From Lycium barbarum (taxonomy: Eukaryota; Streptophyta; Magnoliopsida; Solanales; Solanaceae), in NCBI RefSeq assembly GCF_019175385.1, contig NC_083339.1:47168074-47232073 (forward strand): a stretch of DNA of 64,000 nt. The letters are read 5' to 3'. Below the pieces are notes generated by a model, which made no database searches, was not told the origin of the DNA, and worked only from the letters and a program-made list of their open reading frames with translations. Below, in pieces: positions 7,841 to 18,448 of the stretch. The translations under genes were made by a program, and so were the position numbers. How positions within the stretch are numbered: the stretch's first letter is position 1; the number at the start of each line of letters is the position of its first letter.

Positions 7841-10756
7841 TGTTATATCCTGCATTTTCGAACGTCGAATTATTTGTAAGCTGAGGTGGGGCCCACACGT
7901 CAAGATTTTTTTGGGACATGTGACAAATTATATGAATCACATATGTGAAGTTAAACACAACTCAAGAAGGACCCTTGGGCCAAATCAAAGTGGAAGCCCT
8001 CCAAAAGGACAATTTAAGGAAGCATTTTCGGATGATCTGACTTCTAGGGGCAAAAACGGTATTATAAGTTTGGAATTTGGGAAAAGGCCCAGAAATAAAA
8101 GTTGTATATAATTGAATTATCTTTCCATCCATAGGTCGTGGGCCCTCATACGATATCAGGATCAAAAGTTATGATCGCTTTACTGAACTAACATCCAGTC
8201 AGAAAATTAACCCTGCGCGAACGCGCAGAAGGAATTAATTAACTCTACGCGATCGCGCCAGAAGGCAGCGCGATCACGATGAGTATTTTTCCAGCTGCTT
8301 CTGGCAGCTTCTAAACGTTATCAAAAGGGGGAAACCCCCCTCATTTTCAGTTGAAAACACGAAGGAAACACCCCAAAAACTCTCCAAAAATCTGGAGAGT
8401 TCTCCCCAACTCCCCAAACCAAATTTTGCCCAAACCAGGTATAAAATCCCAAATTTCAGTCCGGGTAGCGTATAATTATTGGTGCAGAATCAAATAACAG
8501 TGTGTGGTGGCCTAAATTTAGCGTGGAAAAGTGGAGATTAAGCAATATTAAGGGCAGAAAGGTATGGATCTCTTACTATTTGTGCTAATACTAGTTTATT
8601 TACGAAGAATACACGATTAAATAATTGTATACTGAGTTAATTAGTTATGAAAGTTGGAAAACAGCGTGTGGGCTGTTTTATGAGATATTTTGGAGTTGAA
8701 AACATTATAATTGATGTTGGTATTGTTGTTTTTGTTGTTGGCTGCTGAATTAAAAATTCGGGCTAGGCATATAAGCAGGGGAGATGCTGCCCAAATTTCT
8801 GTAGACAAATAGTGAATTAAAGAATGCTAAAAGTCTTACTACTGACAATTGGTAAATGTGACCATTTGTAGATTTTGAGCGAAACGGGAATTGAATTTGG
8901 ACAAGCGTAAGACGCAGCTAAGGTATGTAAAGTCTTTCCCTTCATTCTTAGGCATGTTCTGAACATAATAGGCTCGGCCGCGAGCCTTAAATACGACTCC
9001 GTTCCTCGGAATTCGATATGGAAATCTGCTCCAATTCCTTCAGTAAGATTGAAACCATGTCCTTATAAAATATCTTTAAAGTGTGCTTTTGTACGAAACC
9101 TTCCTAAACGGAGTCGGAATACTTTCGAATGATTATGGATGACCTCATAAGGTCTTTTATCAGTAATTTATGTATCTTGCCTCGAGTTGGTCCGAGGTGG
9201 GCCCACGGAGCCCCGATACCCCGTGAATGATCTAAATTGCCTCATTTCCGTCCGTTTTTCATAGGCAACATCTGAACTATCATTTTCAACATAATATGAC
9301 TATTTTTATATAAATCTCACAATATGGTTTTGATATCTGAAAATCTAGTTCTGGTTATGATCTGTCGTGCCTCCCCAAGTGACGTGTAGGCGCGTAGTTT
9401 GAAAACTATCTGAATACTTTGATTCGATCTGCCAGTTGGCCTATTTCTGTTCCGTTGAATCTGTACGACGATCTGTACGTATGTGGTTTTTCATTAATCA
9501 GTTCGTGCATGTGCTATGATTCCTTTCACCGGATCTCGGGCCGGTATGTATATCGTGCGGATGGCCGCCAAGCCCCATATGTGAATTCCGAAGTATGATG
9601 TGTCCGGTTTCGGGGTACTGTGGTATATGTCCGTCCCCGGTTACCGAGGATATATTATGAAGTATGATGTGTCCGGGATCGAGGTGCTGTGTTATCTGTC
9701 CGCCCCCGGGTACCGTGGTTATGTTATGATGTGTGACGGAGATCGGAGAAGAATTTCTGATATCTGACGTATAGTGGTGCCAATGGCAGGAGTGGCGACC
9801 ACATTCCTGTACCCTATGTGTGATTCTGTCTATCTGTATGATTTATGATTCTGTCTGTCCGTCTAGATTATCTGACCGACGGGTTATGCTTCTGTCTGTC
9901 CGTCTGGATTATCTGACCGACGGGTTACGCTTTTGTCTGTCCGTCCGGATTATCTGTCCGACTGGCTATGACTCTGTCTGTCCGTCCGGATTGTCTGTCC
10001 GACTGGTTATGATTCTGTCTGTCCGTCCGGATTGTCTGTCCGACTGGTTATGATTCTGTCTGTCCGTCCGGATTGTCTGTCCGACTGGTTATGATTCTGT
10101 CTGTCCGTCCGGATTATCTGTCCGTCTGTCGGGACTATGACCCTGTCTGTCCGGCTTATGAGCCTGTCTAGTATATTTCTGCGTTTCCGGTCCAGATCAT
10201 GATTTTGTTTCATATATTTCTGCTTTACATACTCGGTACATTTTTGGACTGACCCCCGGTTCTTCGGGGGCTGCGTTACATGCCCGCAGGTACAGACGTA
10301 CTCGGTGACCCGCCGCCAGTCTAGGGCACAGGTTCTGCTATCTTGAAGAGCTCCTTTTGATTCGGAACATGTACTTCGGTATATACATCTTCTGGTATCT
10401 GTATGTTCTGTATGTATGGAAATTCTAGGTACGGCGGGGCCCTGTCCCGTCATATGATTCTGTATGTATGTTAGAGGCCTGTAGATAGATGTGTGGGTTA
10501 CGGGTTACATCTGTTCAGGTAGGTACGTACGATTGTATGACGTTATTCGTATGTTAGCCTTATCGGCTTATCTGTAAATTTCTGTATGTTCAAGTATATA
10601 TATGTTTGCGCGCGTGCCGTATCTGTATCGGCCTACTTCTGTAACATCTGTTTGAAAAGAAAAAAAAAATCTGTATGATACGAAATTCGGTTAAGTAAGT
10701 ATGTACGGGTACCCAGCTAGGGTACCAGTCGCAGCCCACGGGGTTGGGTCGTGACA
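7841..10756 (+). repeat. N1 3' LTR
   Basis: It is a near-identical copy of the 5' LTR. It lacks a 20-bp segment present at about 3145-3170 and has seven rather than five 41-bp units (about 9840-10130). The same donor, acceptor and micro-exon are present: GT at 8562, AG ending 8871, exon 8872-8922, GT at 8923, AG ending 10289. Confidence 0.9.
10234..10289 (+). other. Two-hairpin element and acceptor, N1 3' LTR
   Basis: It repeats the 5' LTR copy: strong stem CCCCCG (10253-10258) with CGGGGG (10265-10270), then CGCAG ending at 10289. Confidence 0.65.
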
Positions 10757-10757
10757 T

Positions 10758-10796
10758 CTTGTTTATGGTGTGTTGCGCGCCACACCAATAAACAAG
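10758..10796 (+). other. T1 leader hairpin, loop palindrome GCGCGC
   Basis: CTTGTTTAT and GGTGTG pair with CACACC and ATAAACAAG, giving 15 pairs with one bulged A. The loop is TTGCGCGC. With N1 removed, the hairpin starts 43 nt after the primer site. The N1 target duplication overlaps its first bases. Confidence 0.65.
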
Positions 10797-10904
10797 AGAC
10801 TACAGGGCATTTAGGAAAAATGACAGTCTTTCATCTTAAGAGATCGTGCGATAGAGCTGTGTTATAAGATTTTCCCCTCTTAATAGTGTGTTATGATTTC
10901 AGAA

Positions 10905-12230
10905 ATGTCGCCAAAGGGAAAAACTACAGTCGCCCAGAAGGGCAAGACTATGACGAAAAGGCGGGTAGAAAGAGAGCTGCCAATGAATGTAGAAGAGGGC
11001 GAGTCATAAAATGAGGCTCCATCTAATACTTCCTCCACCCCGCCCAATGTAGAAGAACAAGGAGGAGCTTCAGGTCCAGTTCCTCCACCGGTTGCTTCGG
11101 ATCAACAAGTGACCTAGGCCATTCATCTATTGACACAGTTAGTTGCCACCCAGGCACAGCGGCAAAATGTGAGTTCAAGTGATCGGGCTGCTAGTACCAG
11201 AGCCCATGACTTTATGAGTTTGAAGCCTTCGGAGTTTTCAAGTCAAAGTCGGATGAAGACCCGCAAGGTTTTATTGATGAGATGCTGAGAACATTGAGGA
11301 TTATTCATGCCTCCGAAACTGAATCTGTGGAGTTGGCATCTTATAGAGTCCGAGATGTGGCGGTATTGAGGTACAATAATTGGCTAGCATCAAGGAAGGA
11401 AAATGCGCCTCCTCCCGTGTGGCAAGAATTTGTAGATGCTTTCATCCGTCACTATTTGCCACCCGAAGTCCGCCGAGCTAGAGCGGATAGGTTCTTTAAT
11501 CTAAAGCAAGGAAGTATGAGTGTCCGAGAATATAGCGTTCAATTTAATTCCTTGGCTAGATATGCTCCAACTATGGTGGCCGACATGGGAGATAGAGTGC
11601 ATCGCTTTGTGAGTGGCTTGGGACCACATTTGTTAAAGGATTTTTTGACGGCTTTGTTACAAGAAGGGATGGATATTTCCCGAATACAAGCCCATGCACA
11701 GAATTTAGAAGGACAACGACATCCGCAAAGGGGTGATCGCGACATTTATAGAAGGCAAAGCAAGAGGGCCAGATCTATAGGGGCAGGTAGCGATTATAGA
11801 GGGGGATCGAGACAGACTTATTCCCGACATTCAAGCCAGTTAGTGACTAGTGCGCCTCCATGATTTGCAGATAGGAGATTTGATCGCTCCTTTCCTTTAG
11901 GAAAGGGTCAGAGTTCGAGAGCTTCGGGTTCTCAGTTTGGGGGTGACTATAGTCAGAGGAGACCACCAGTTCCACAATGTAGCCAGTGCATAAAATTACA
12001 CTCGGGGCCATGCCGCCAGGGCATAGATGCTTTCTATGTTTGTGGATAGACAGGGCACTTGATGCGAGATTGTCCCTCGAGGTATGGCAGAGGTTGGGCT
12101 CAGCCCACAGGATTAGTGGCTGGTTCATCTTCAGAGCGCCCGATAGGGCAGACTCCCCAGATGTCAGTAGGTCGAGGTAGAGGCAGAGGGGGAGCATCCA
12201 CTTCCGGTGCCACTCAGCCCCGTGTGTACG
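10905..12230 (+). pseudogene. T1 gag (broken)
   Basis: Gag forms the retrotransposon particle and binds its RNA. The ATG at 10905 follows the conserved leader and opens a basic start shared with T2 and T4. Translation stops after 34 codons (TAA at 11007) and the frame then shifts. The core gag domain reads from just before 11282 to 11863, including AVLRYNNW and PPVWQEFVDAFIRHYLP, and ends at CGA changed to TGA. The zinc knuckle (about 12028-12075) is disabled: the first Cys is Phe and a TAG interrupts it, leaving only the C-terminal HLMRDCP half. By comparison with T2 these stops replace Arg and Gln codons. It cannot make a functional Gag. Confidence 0.85.
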
Positions 12231-12765
12231 CTTTAGCCGGACGACAGGATCTTGAGTCCTCCCCGGCTGTGGTTACATGTACATTATCTATATTTTCCCA
12301 TGATATGTATGCATTGATAGATCCGGGTTCTACGCTCTCTATATTACTCCGTATGTTGCTGGTCGTATTGGGGTGAAACCCGATCCAATTAAACCTTTTG
12401 AGGTATCTACTCCGGTTGGTGATCCCGTGATAGATAGACAAGTGTATAAAAATTGTGTACTTGTGATATGTAATCGCCAGTCCAAAGCTGATTTAATTGA
12501 GCTGGAAATGCTAGATTTCGATGTGATTATGGGTATGGATTGGTTGGCTTCATGTTATGCCAGTGTTGATTGTCGAATGAAAATAGTTCGATTTCAATTT
12601 CCGGGAGAGCCCGTGCTTGAATGGAAGGGTAATGCAACATCCCCAAAAGGTAGGTTTATTTCCTACCTTAAGGCAAGAAAGATGATAGCCAAGGGCTACA
12701 TTTATCACTTAGTCCGAGTACATGACCCTGAAGCAAAGTGACCAACTTTCCAATCCATTTCGGTA
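12231..12765 (+). pseudogene. T1 aspartic protease and linker (broken)
   Basis: The retropepsin that matures the polyprotein is recognisable by ALIDPGSTLS near 12308-12345 (catalytic Asp in the D-x-G motif). The frame shifts at about 12345 and continues as 12373-12741, which carries the MGMDWLASC motif and the linker to RT. A TGA at 12739-12741 breaks the join to RT. Neighbouring order gag-PR-RT is typical of Ty3/gypsy. Confidence 0.8.
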
Positions 12766-13641
12766 GTGAATGAATTTCCGAATGTATTTCCAGATGAACT
12801 TCCAGGCCTTCCTCCAGAAAGAGAAATTGATTTCGCTAATTATGTGTTTCCGGACACCAAGCCTATTTCTATTCCTCCGTATCGAATGGCTTCGGCAGAA
12901 TTGAAAGAGGTAAAGGCACAGTTGAAAGATTTGCTTGAAAATGGGTTTATTAGACCCAGTTCATCACCGTGGGGAGCGCCAATCTTGTTCGTGAGAAAGA
13001 AAGATGGTTCCCTCCGAATGTGCATTGATTATAGGCAGTTGAATAAGGTGACAATAAAGAACAAGTATCCTCTCCCAAGGATTGATGATTTATTTGATCA
13101 ACTACAGGGTGCCACGTCGTTTGCTAAAATAGACTTGAGGTCAGGTTATCATCAAGTGAGAGTTAGAGAAGAAGATATTCCCAAAACAGCTTTCAGAACT
13201 AGATATGACCATTATGAATTTCGGGTGATGTCGTTTGGGTTGACTAATGCCGCGGTAGTATTCATGAATTTGATGAATAATGTATTCAGGCCACTCTTGG
13301 ATCTATTCGTGATAGTATTCATTGATGATATTCTAGTATATTCTCGCACAGAATCAGAACATGTCGATCACTTACGAATTGTTCTTGGAATTCTTCGAGG
13401 CCGAGAATTATATGCAAAATTCTCAAAGTGTGAGTTTTGGCTGAATTCTGCAACATTTCAGGGCCATGTTATTTCAGATAATGTCATTCGAGTCGACACC
13501 CAGAAAATTAAAGCTGTGAAGACTTGGCCAATGCCTACGACGCCTGCAGAAGTTCGTAGTTTTTTGGGATTGGCAGGGTACTATAGAAGGTTCGTAGAAG
13601 GGTTTTTTTCTATTTCGGCCCCATTGACGAAGCTAACCTAA
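12766..13641 (+). pseudogene. T1 reverse transcriptase
   Basis: RT copies the genomic RNA into cDNA. The 291-residue open stretch contains the palm and fingers motifs in order: [41 protein letters not shown], and the catalytic FIDDILVYS, a variant of YxDD with both Asp retained. The thumb (about residues 225-270) leads into RNase H. Translation ends at TAA (13639) where T2 reads CAG. The RT domain itself looks little damaged. Confidence 0.9.
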
Positions 13642-14110
13642 AAGTCAGCTAAGTTTCAGTGGGATGATGCTTGTGAATGCAGTTTCCAAGAATTGAAGGA
13701 CAGATTCACTTCCAGAAGGGCCAGATGGCTATGTTGTGTACTGTGATGCTTCCGGCATTGGGTTAGGATGTGTGTTAATGCAGCACGGTAGAGTTATTGC
13801 TTATGCTTCGAGACAGCTGCGGAACACATGAAAAGAACTATCCAACTCATGACCTCGAATTAGCTGCAGTTATTCATGCATTAAAGATGTGGAGACATTA
13901 CTTGTATGATGTGTATGTTGATATCTATACAGATCACAAGAGTCTTCAATACATTTTCAAGCAGAAGGAGTTAAATCTGCGACAGAGGCGGTGGTTAGAA
14001 TTGTTGAAATACTATGATGTGAGTATTTTATACCACCCCGAAAAAGTGAATGTAGTAGTTGATGCGCTTAGCCGCCGATCAATGGGTAGCCTATGTGAAG
14101 TTTCCCCGGA
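13642..14110 (+). pseudogene. T1 RNase H (frameshifted)
   Basis: RNase H degrades the RNA of the cDNA hybrid. Compared with T2, a deletion of about 20 bp near 13705 shifts the frame, removing the start of the domain. The C-terminal half is open from 13797, with [44 protein letters not shown] and DALSRR, a typical Ty3/gypsy RNase H ending. Confidence 0.85.
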
Positions 14111-15598
14111 AAAGGGAGAGATGGTTCATGAGCTCCACCAATTAGCTAATCCTGGAGTGCGTGTAATTGATTCGGGTAGTGCAGGGATTAGTATTAATGA
14201 TCCCACAGTTTCGTCCCTGAATATTGAAGTAAAAGAGCATCAGTATGAAGATCCTCAGTTGAGCCATTATAGAGACGAAGTTCATGAAAAAGAGAAGTCT
14301 CCATTTGAAACTTCTACGGATGGAATTCTTAGATATCGAGGCAGGCTATGTGTGCCGAATGTTGCTGAATTGCGCCGGCGAATTCTAGAAGAAGCCCATT
14401 ATTCTCGGTATTCTATTCACCCAGGTGCAACAAAGATGTATCATGATCTCAAATTGATATATTGGTGGGATGGCATGAAGAGAGACATAGCAGAATTTGT
14501 AGCTCAATGTCCAAATTGCCAACAAGTAAAGATCGAACATCAAAAGCCAGGAGGATTATTGCAAGCAATAGAAATCCCTACTTGGAAATGAGAATTGATC
14601 AACATGGATTTTATTGTGGGGTTACCTCGTTCCCGAGGAAAGTATGATTCCATATGGGTGATTGTGGACAGACTCACGAAAGCAGCTCATTTTCTTCCGG
14701 TCAGGATCATATACTCGGCTGAAGATTATGCAAGGTTGTATCTCAAGGAAATTGTGCGACTCCATGGTATTCCACTATCCATTATCAAAGATAGAAGAGC
14801 ACAGTTTACAACCAAGTTCTAGAAATCCTTTCAAGAAGGTCTAGGTACCCAAGTGAAGCTTAGTACGGCATTTTATTCGCATACTGATGGACAAGCCGAA
14901 CGTACTATTTAGACCTTGGAGGATATGCTAAGAGCATGTGTTCTGGATTTCGGAGGAAGCTGGGATGATCATTTGCCTCTAATCGAATTTGCATACAACA
15001 ATAGTTATCATTCTAGTATCCAAATGGCTCCGTATGAAGCTTTATATGGAAGGAAGTGTAGATCCCCTATTGGATGGTTTGAAACAGGAGAAGTACAGTT
15101 AATAGGCCATGAATTGATTCAGCAAGCGGTAGAAAAAGTCAAGGTGATTCGAGATCGATTGTTGACAGCCCAAAGTCGCTAAAAATTTTATGCGGACAAC
15201 CGCCGGCGAGACTTGGAATTTCAGGTTTATGATTGGGTATTTTTGAAGGTGTCGCCAATGAAAGGGGTGATGAGATTTGGCAAGAAAGGGAAATTAAGTC
15301 CTCGATACATTGGACCCTATAAAGTTATCCGCAAGGTGGGTCATGTAGCCTACGAGTTGGACTTGCCTTCGGAGTTTGAATCAGTCCATCCAGTCTTCCA
15401 TGTTTCGATGCTCCGTATGTGTGTTGGAGATCCCACGAAAATTGTCCCAATAGATGATGTGCAAGTGACAGAAAGGCTAGTATATCAAGAGGTGGCCATT
15501 ACCATCTTAGACAGACAAGTACGAAGACTTCGAAATAAGGAAGTAGATTTAGTCAAAGTTTTGTGGCGAAACAACAATCGAGAAGAAATGACTTGAGA
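14111..15598 (+). pseudogene. T1 integrase and chromodomain (broken)
   Basis: Integrase inserts the cDNA. The zinc-binding HHCC domain is readable ([19 protein letters not shown]). The catalytic core follows in pieces 14595-14822 and 14916-15182: VDRLTKAAHF, IKDRRAQFT, and a degraded third region (TDGQAERTI in a short frame). A GPY-type module and a chromodomain-like end (15213-15596) identify a chromovirus. In-frame stops lie at 14589, 14820, about 14910, 15180 and 15595. In the relatives these codons read TGG, TGG, CAG, CAA and TGG. T1 ends at 15631 against an inverted LTR. Confidence 0.85.
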
Positions 15599-15631
15599 GG
15601 CAGAAGAGAAAATGAAATCCACATATCCGCA

Positions 15632-15940
15632 TGTCACGACCCGACTAGGGGCCGTGACGGGTACCCGGGGCTAGCAGCCGAGCACCACTCTTTCTGCTAC
15701 TCATCATACTCATTAAACGTTATTTTTTTCAGATTCATACTCAAATTATAAGAAAATCATCTTTCATTTGAAAACATAAATACTTTTATAAACATAAACC
15801 TTTCGGCCATAAAAATAATATATATATATATATATACATAATAGCAACCTCGTGAGACCATATAACCCACATTGCGTATCTACAAGCCTTTACTGGAGTA
15901 CTAGACATAAGGACGGGACAAGACCCCGTCATGCCCAATT
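15632..15940 (-). mobile_element. K: truncated inverted LTR tail
   Basis: It starts TGTCACGACCCGACTAGG, the reverse complement of a Tekay LTR end, and runs back about 309 bp before joining a plus-strand LTR of T2 near 15940. It aligns to the tail of the T2 5' LTR at about 88% by eye, so it is a separate older copy and not a fresh fold-back. I infer that a minus-strand element inserted into T1 and that a later deletion removed its rest together with the start of the T2 LTR. Confidence 0.75.
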
Positions 15941-16421
15941 GCTTATGCCTCTCATACTCAGTACAATGTTCGTACTGACGTCCGTTTTATTTGGACGCTG
16001 TGTTCATGCCCACGGGTAGACAGGGAGGTGATCTTGATCCAGACTCGTAGGGGCTAGTAGCTGATTTGAGAGCGCTCCATTGTTCCGGAGGTTCCTTGAT
16101 TATTCTTTTGTGTATATTTGTATATTTTGGGCACGACGGGGTCCTGTCCCGTCCCTATGTCTAGCACTCTAGTAGAGGCTGGTAGATACGCAGTGTCGGT
16201 TATATGGTCTCACAAGGATGCTATTATGTATATATATTATTTTGATAGCCGAAAGGCTTATGCATATAAAAGTATTATGTTCTAAAAAAAATGATTCTTT
16301 TTCTACGATTCGAGTATGAATTTGATAAAAGAACGCTTAATGAGTATGATGAGTAGTAGAACGAGTGGTGCTCGGTGGTTAGCCCTGGGTACCCGTCGCG
16401 GCCCCTAGTCGGGTCGTGATA
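15941..16421 (+). mobile_element. T2 5' LTR, truncated
   Basis: Only the last 481 bp remain of an LTR that is about 2.47 kb at the other end. It keeps the two-hairpin element (15958-15997) and the tail. The terminus reads GTGATA instead of GTGACA, and the acceptor-like CACAG has become CACGG. Without the U3 part it has no promoter. Confidence 0.8.
15958..15997 (+). other. Two-hairpin element, T2 5' LTR
   Basis: TCAGTAC (15958-15964) pairs with GTACTGA (15972-15978). CGTCC (15979-15983) pairs with GGACG (15993-15997). Confidence 0.65.
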
Positions 16422-16425
16422 AAAG

Positions 16426-16437
16426 TGGTATCAGAGC
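16426..16437 (+). other. T2 primer binding site (tRNA-iMet)
   Basis: TGGTATCAGAGC lies 4 bp after the LTR end. Confidence 0.9.
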
Positions 16438-16478
16438 AGTTCAGTCCTAGGAAGTGTCTACGAGCCGTCTAGTAGAGT

Positions 16479-16517
16479 CTTGTTTATGGTGTGTTGCGCG
16501 TCATGCTAATAAACAAG
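16479..16517 (+). other. T2 leader hairpin (decayed)
   Basis: The outer stem CTTGTTTAT/ATAAACAAG is intact. The inner 3' arm CACACC has become CATGCT and the loop palindrome GCGCGC has become GCGCGT. It starts 41 nt after the primer site. Confidence 0.55.
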
Positions 16518-16625
16518 AAGCTACAAGGCATTTAGGAAAAATGACCATCTTTCTTCTTATAAGATCGTGTGATAGAGCCGTGTATAAGATTTTACCCTTC
16601 TTAATAGTGTGTTATGATTTAAGAA

Positions 16626-17450
16626 ATGCCGCCAAAAGGAAAAGCTACAGCCGCCCAGTAGGGCAAGACAACGACAAAAAGGCAGGTGGAAAGAGAGCCT
16701 CCGATGAATGTAGAAGAGGGTGAGTCACATAATGAGGCCCTATCTAAAACTTCCTCCACTCCGCCTAATGTAGAGGAACAAGGAGGAGCTTCAGTTCCAG
16801 TTCCTCCACCGGTTGCTTTGGGTCAACAAGTGACCAAGGCCATCCAGTTATTGACACAGTTGGTTACCGCCCAGGCACAGCGGCAGAATGTGAGTTCAAG
16901 TGATAGGTCAGCTAGTACCAGAGCTCGTGATTTGATGGGTTTGAATCCTCCAAATATTTTCAGGTAAAAGCCGGATGAAGATCCGCAAGGTTTTATTGAT
17001 GAGATGTTGAGAACATTGAGGATTGTCCATGCCTCCGAGACTGAATCAGTGGAGTTGGCATCGTATAGACTCTGAAACGTGGCGGTATTGTGGTATAATA
17101 ACTGGATAGCATCGAGAAAAGAGAATGCGCCTCCTCCCGTTTGGCAAGAATTTGTAGAAGCTTTCATCCGTCACTATTTTCCACCCGAGGTCCGCCGAGC
17201 TAAGGCGGATATACTCTTGAATCTAAAGCAAGGAAACATGAGTGCTCGAGAATATAGCCTTCAATTTAATTCCTTGGCTAGATATGCCCGACCATGGTGG
17301 CCGACATGGGAGATAGAGTGCATCGCTATGTGAGTGGCTTAGGGCCACATTTTTTCAAGGATTGCTTGACAGCTTCGTTGCAAGAAGGGATGGATATTTC
17401 CCAAATAAAAGACCATGCCTAGAACTTAGAGGGACGACAACCATCACAAA
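16626..17450 (+). pseudogene. T2 gag (broken)
   Basis: The ATG at 16626 is in the conserved position after the leader. Codon 12 is TAG where T1 and T4 have CAG or AAG context. The frame reopens at 16686-16964 (a Glu/Pro-rich N-terminal region ending ARDLMGLNPPNIFR) and stops again at TAA. The central gag domain reads DEDPQGFIDEMLRTLRIVHA, then stops at TGA, then NVAVLWYNNWIASRKENAPP to a frameshift near 17290. The zinc knuckle is in the next segment. Confidence 0.85.
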
Positions 17451-18448
17451 TGGGTGATCGTGATATTGATAGGAGGCAAAGCAAGAGGGTCAGATCTGTG
17501 GGGGCAGATAGTGATTATAGAGGGGGATCGAGGCAGACTTATTCTAGACACTCGGGCCAGTCGGTGACTAGTGCGCCTCCTCGATTTATGGGTAGGAGAT
17601 TTGATCGCTCCTTCCGCTCAGGACAGGGTCAGAGTTCGAGGGCCTCAAGTTCACAGTTTGGGGGAGATTATAGCCAGAGGAGACCCCCTGCACCACAGTG
17701 TAGTCAGTGCGGTAGACTACATTCAAGACAGTGTCGCCAGGGATTAGATGCTTGCTATGCCTGTGGCCAGATTGGGCACATGATGAGAGATTTCCCGTCG
17801 ATGAGTGGTAGAGTTGGGACTCAGCCCATAGGATCAGCGGCCAGTTCTTCTTCAATGCACCCGGTAGGGCAGACTTCTCAGATTCTAGCAGGCCGAGGTA
17901 GAGGCCGAGGGGGAGCATCTACTTCAGGTGTCACTCAGCCCCGCATTTATGCTTTAACCGGACGACAGGATCTTGAGTCCCCCCCGAATGTGGTTACAGG
18001 TATATTGTCCGTGTTTTCTCATGATGTGTATGCATTGATAGATCCGGGTTCTACCCTATCTTATATTACTCCATATGTTGCTGGTCGTATTGGGGTGAAA
18101 CCCGAGCAAATTAAACGTTTTGAGGTATCTACTCCGGTTGGCGATCCCGTGATCGCAAGACAAGTGTACAAAGATTGTGTAATTGTTATATGTGACTGCC
18201 AAACTAAAGCTGATTTAGTTGAGCTGGGTATGGACTGGTTGGCTTCATGTTATGCTAATGTTGATTGCCGAATGAAAGTGGTTCGATTTCAATTTCCGAG
18301 AGAGCCCGTACTTGAATGGAAGGGTAATACAGCATCTCCAAATGGTAGGTTTATTTCCTACCTTAAGGCAAGGAAGATGATAGCTAATGGATATATTTAT
18401 CACTTAGTCCGAGTTCATGACACCGAAGAAACGTCGCCAACTATCTAA
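17450..18448 (+). pseudogene. T2 gag C-terminus, zinc knuckle and protease
   Basis: A 332-residue open stretch. A Ser/Arg-rich basic region is followed by the knuckle CYACGQIGHMMRDFP, where the last Cys of C-x2-C-x4-H-x4-C is Phe, so zinc binding is probably lost. An RGRGRGG tract leads to the protease with ALIDPGSTLSYITPYVAGRI (catalytic Asp) and the MDWLASCYANVDCRM region. It ends at TAA (18446), which reads CAA in T1. The RT that follows is in the same frame, so this single stop separates PR from RT. Confidence 0.9.

Larger units (their letters stand above)
2770..10756 (+). mobile_element. N1: complete coding-free LTR retrotransposon
   Basis: The element is whole: LTRs at 2770-5625 and 7841-10756, a tRNA-iMet primer site, a purine tract, TG/CA ends, and a perfect 5-bp target duplication TCTTG at 2765-2769 and 10757-10761. 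The LTRs look about 98% identical by eye. Their length difference is explained by a 20-bp indel and by five versus seven copies of a 41-bp repeat, so insertion is recent. The 2.2-kb interior has no gag or pol. Its first 200 bases match the leaders of T1 and T2, and about 6100-6190 matches the 3' untranslated interior of T2 (21395-21480). It looks like a deletion derivative keeping cis signals only, which would need proteins from a Tekay-type relative. Confidence 0.9.

Noticed and set aside
11847..12197. Antisense frames over gag (also 17586-17918)
   Set aside because: Shadows of the Ser/Gly-rich gag region on the opposite strand. The sense frame has the conserved gag and knuckle motifs.
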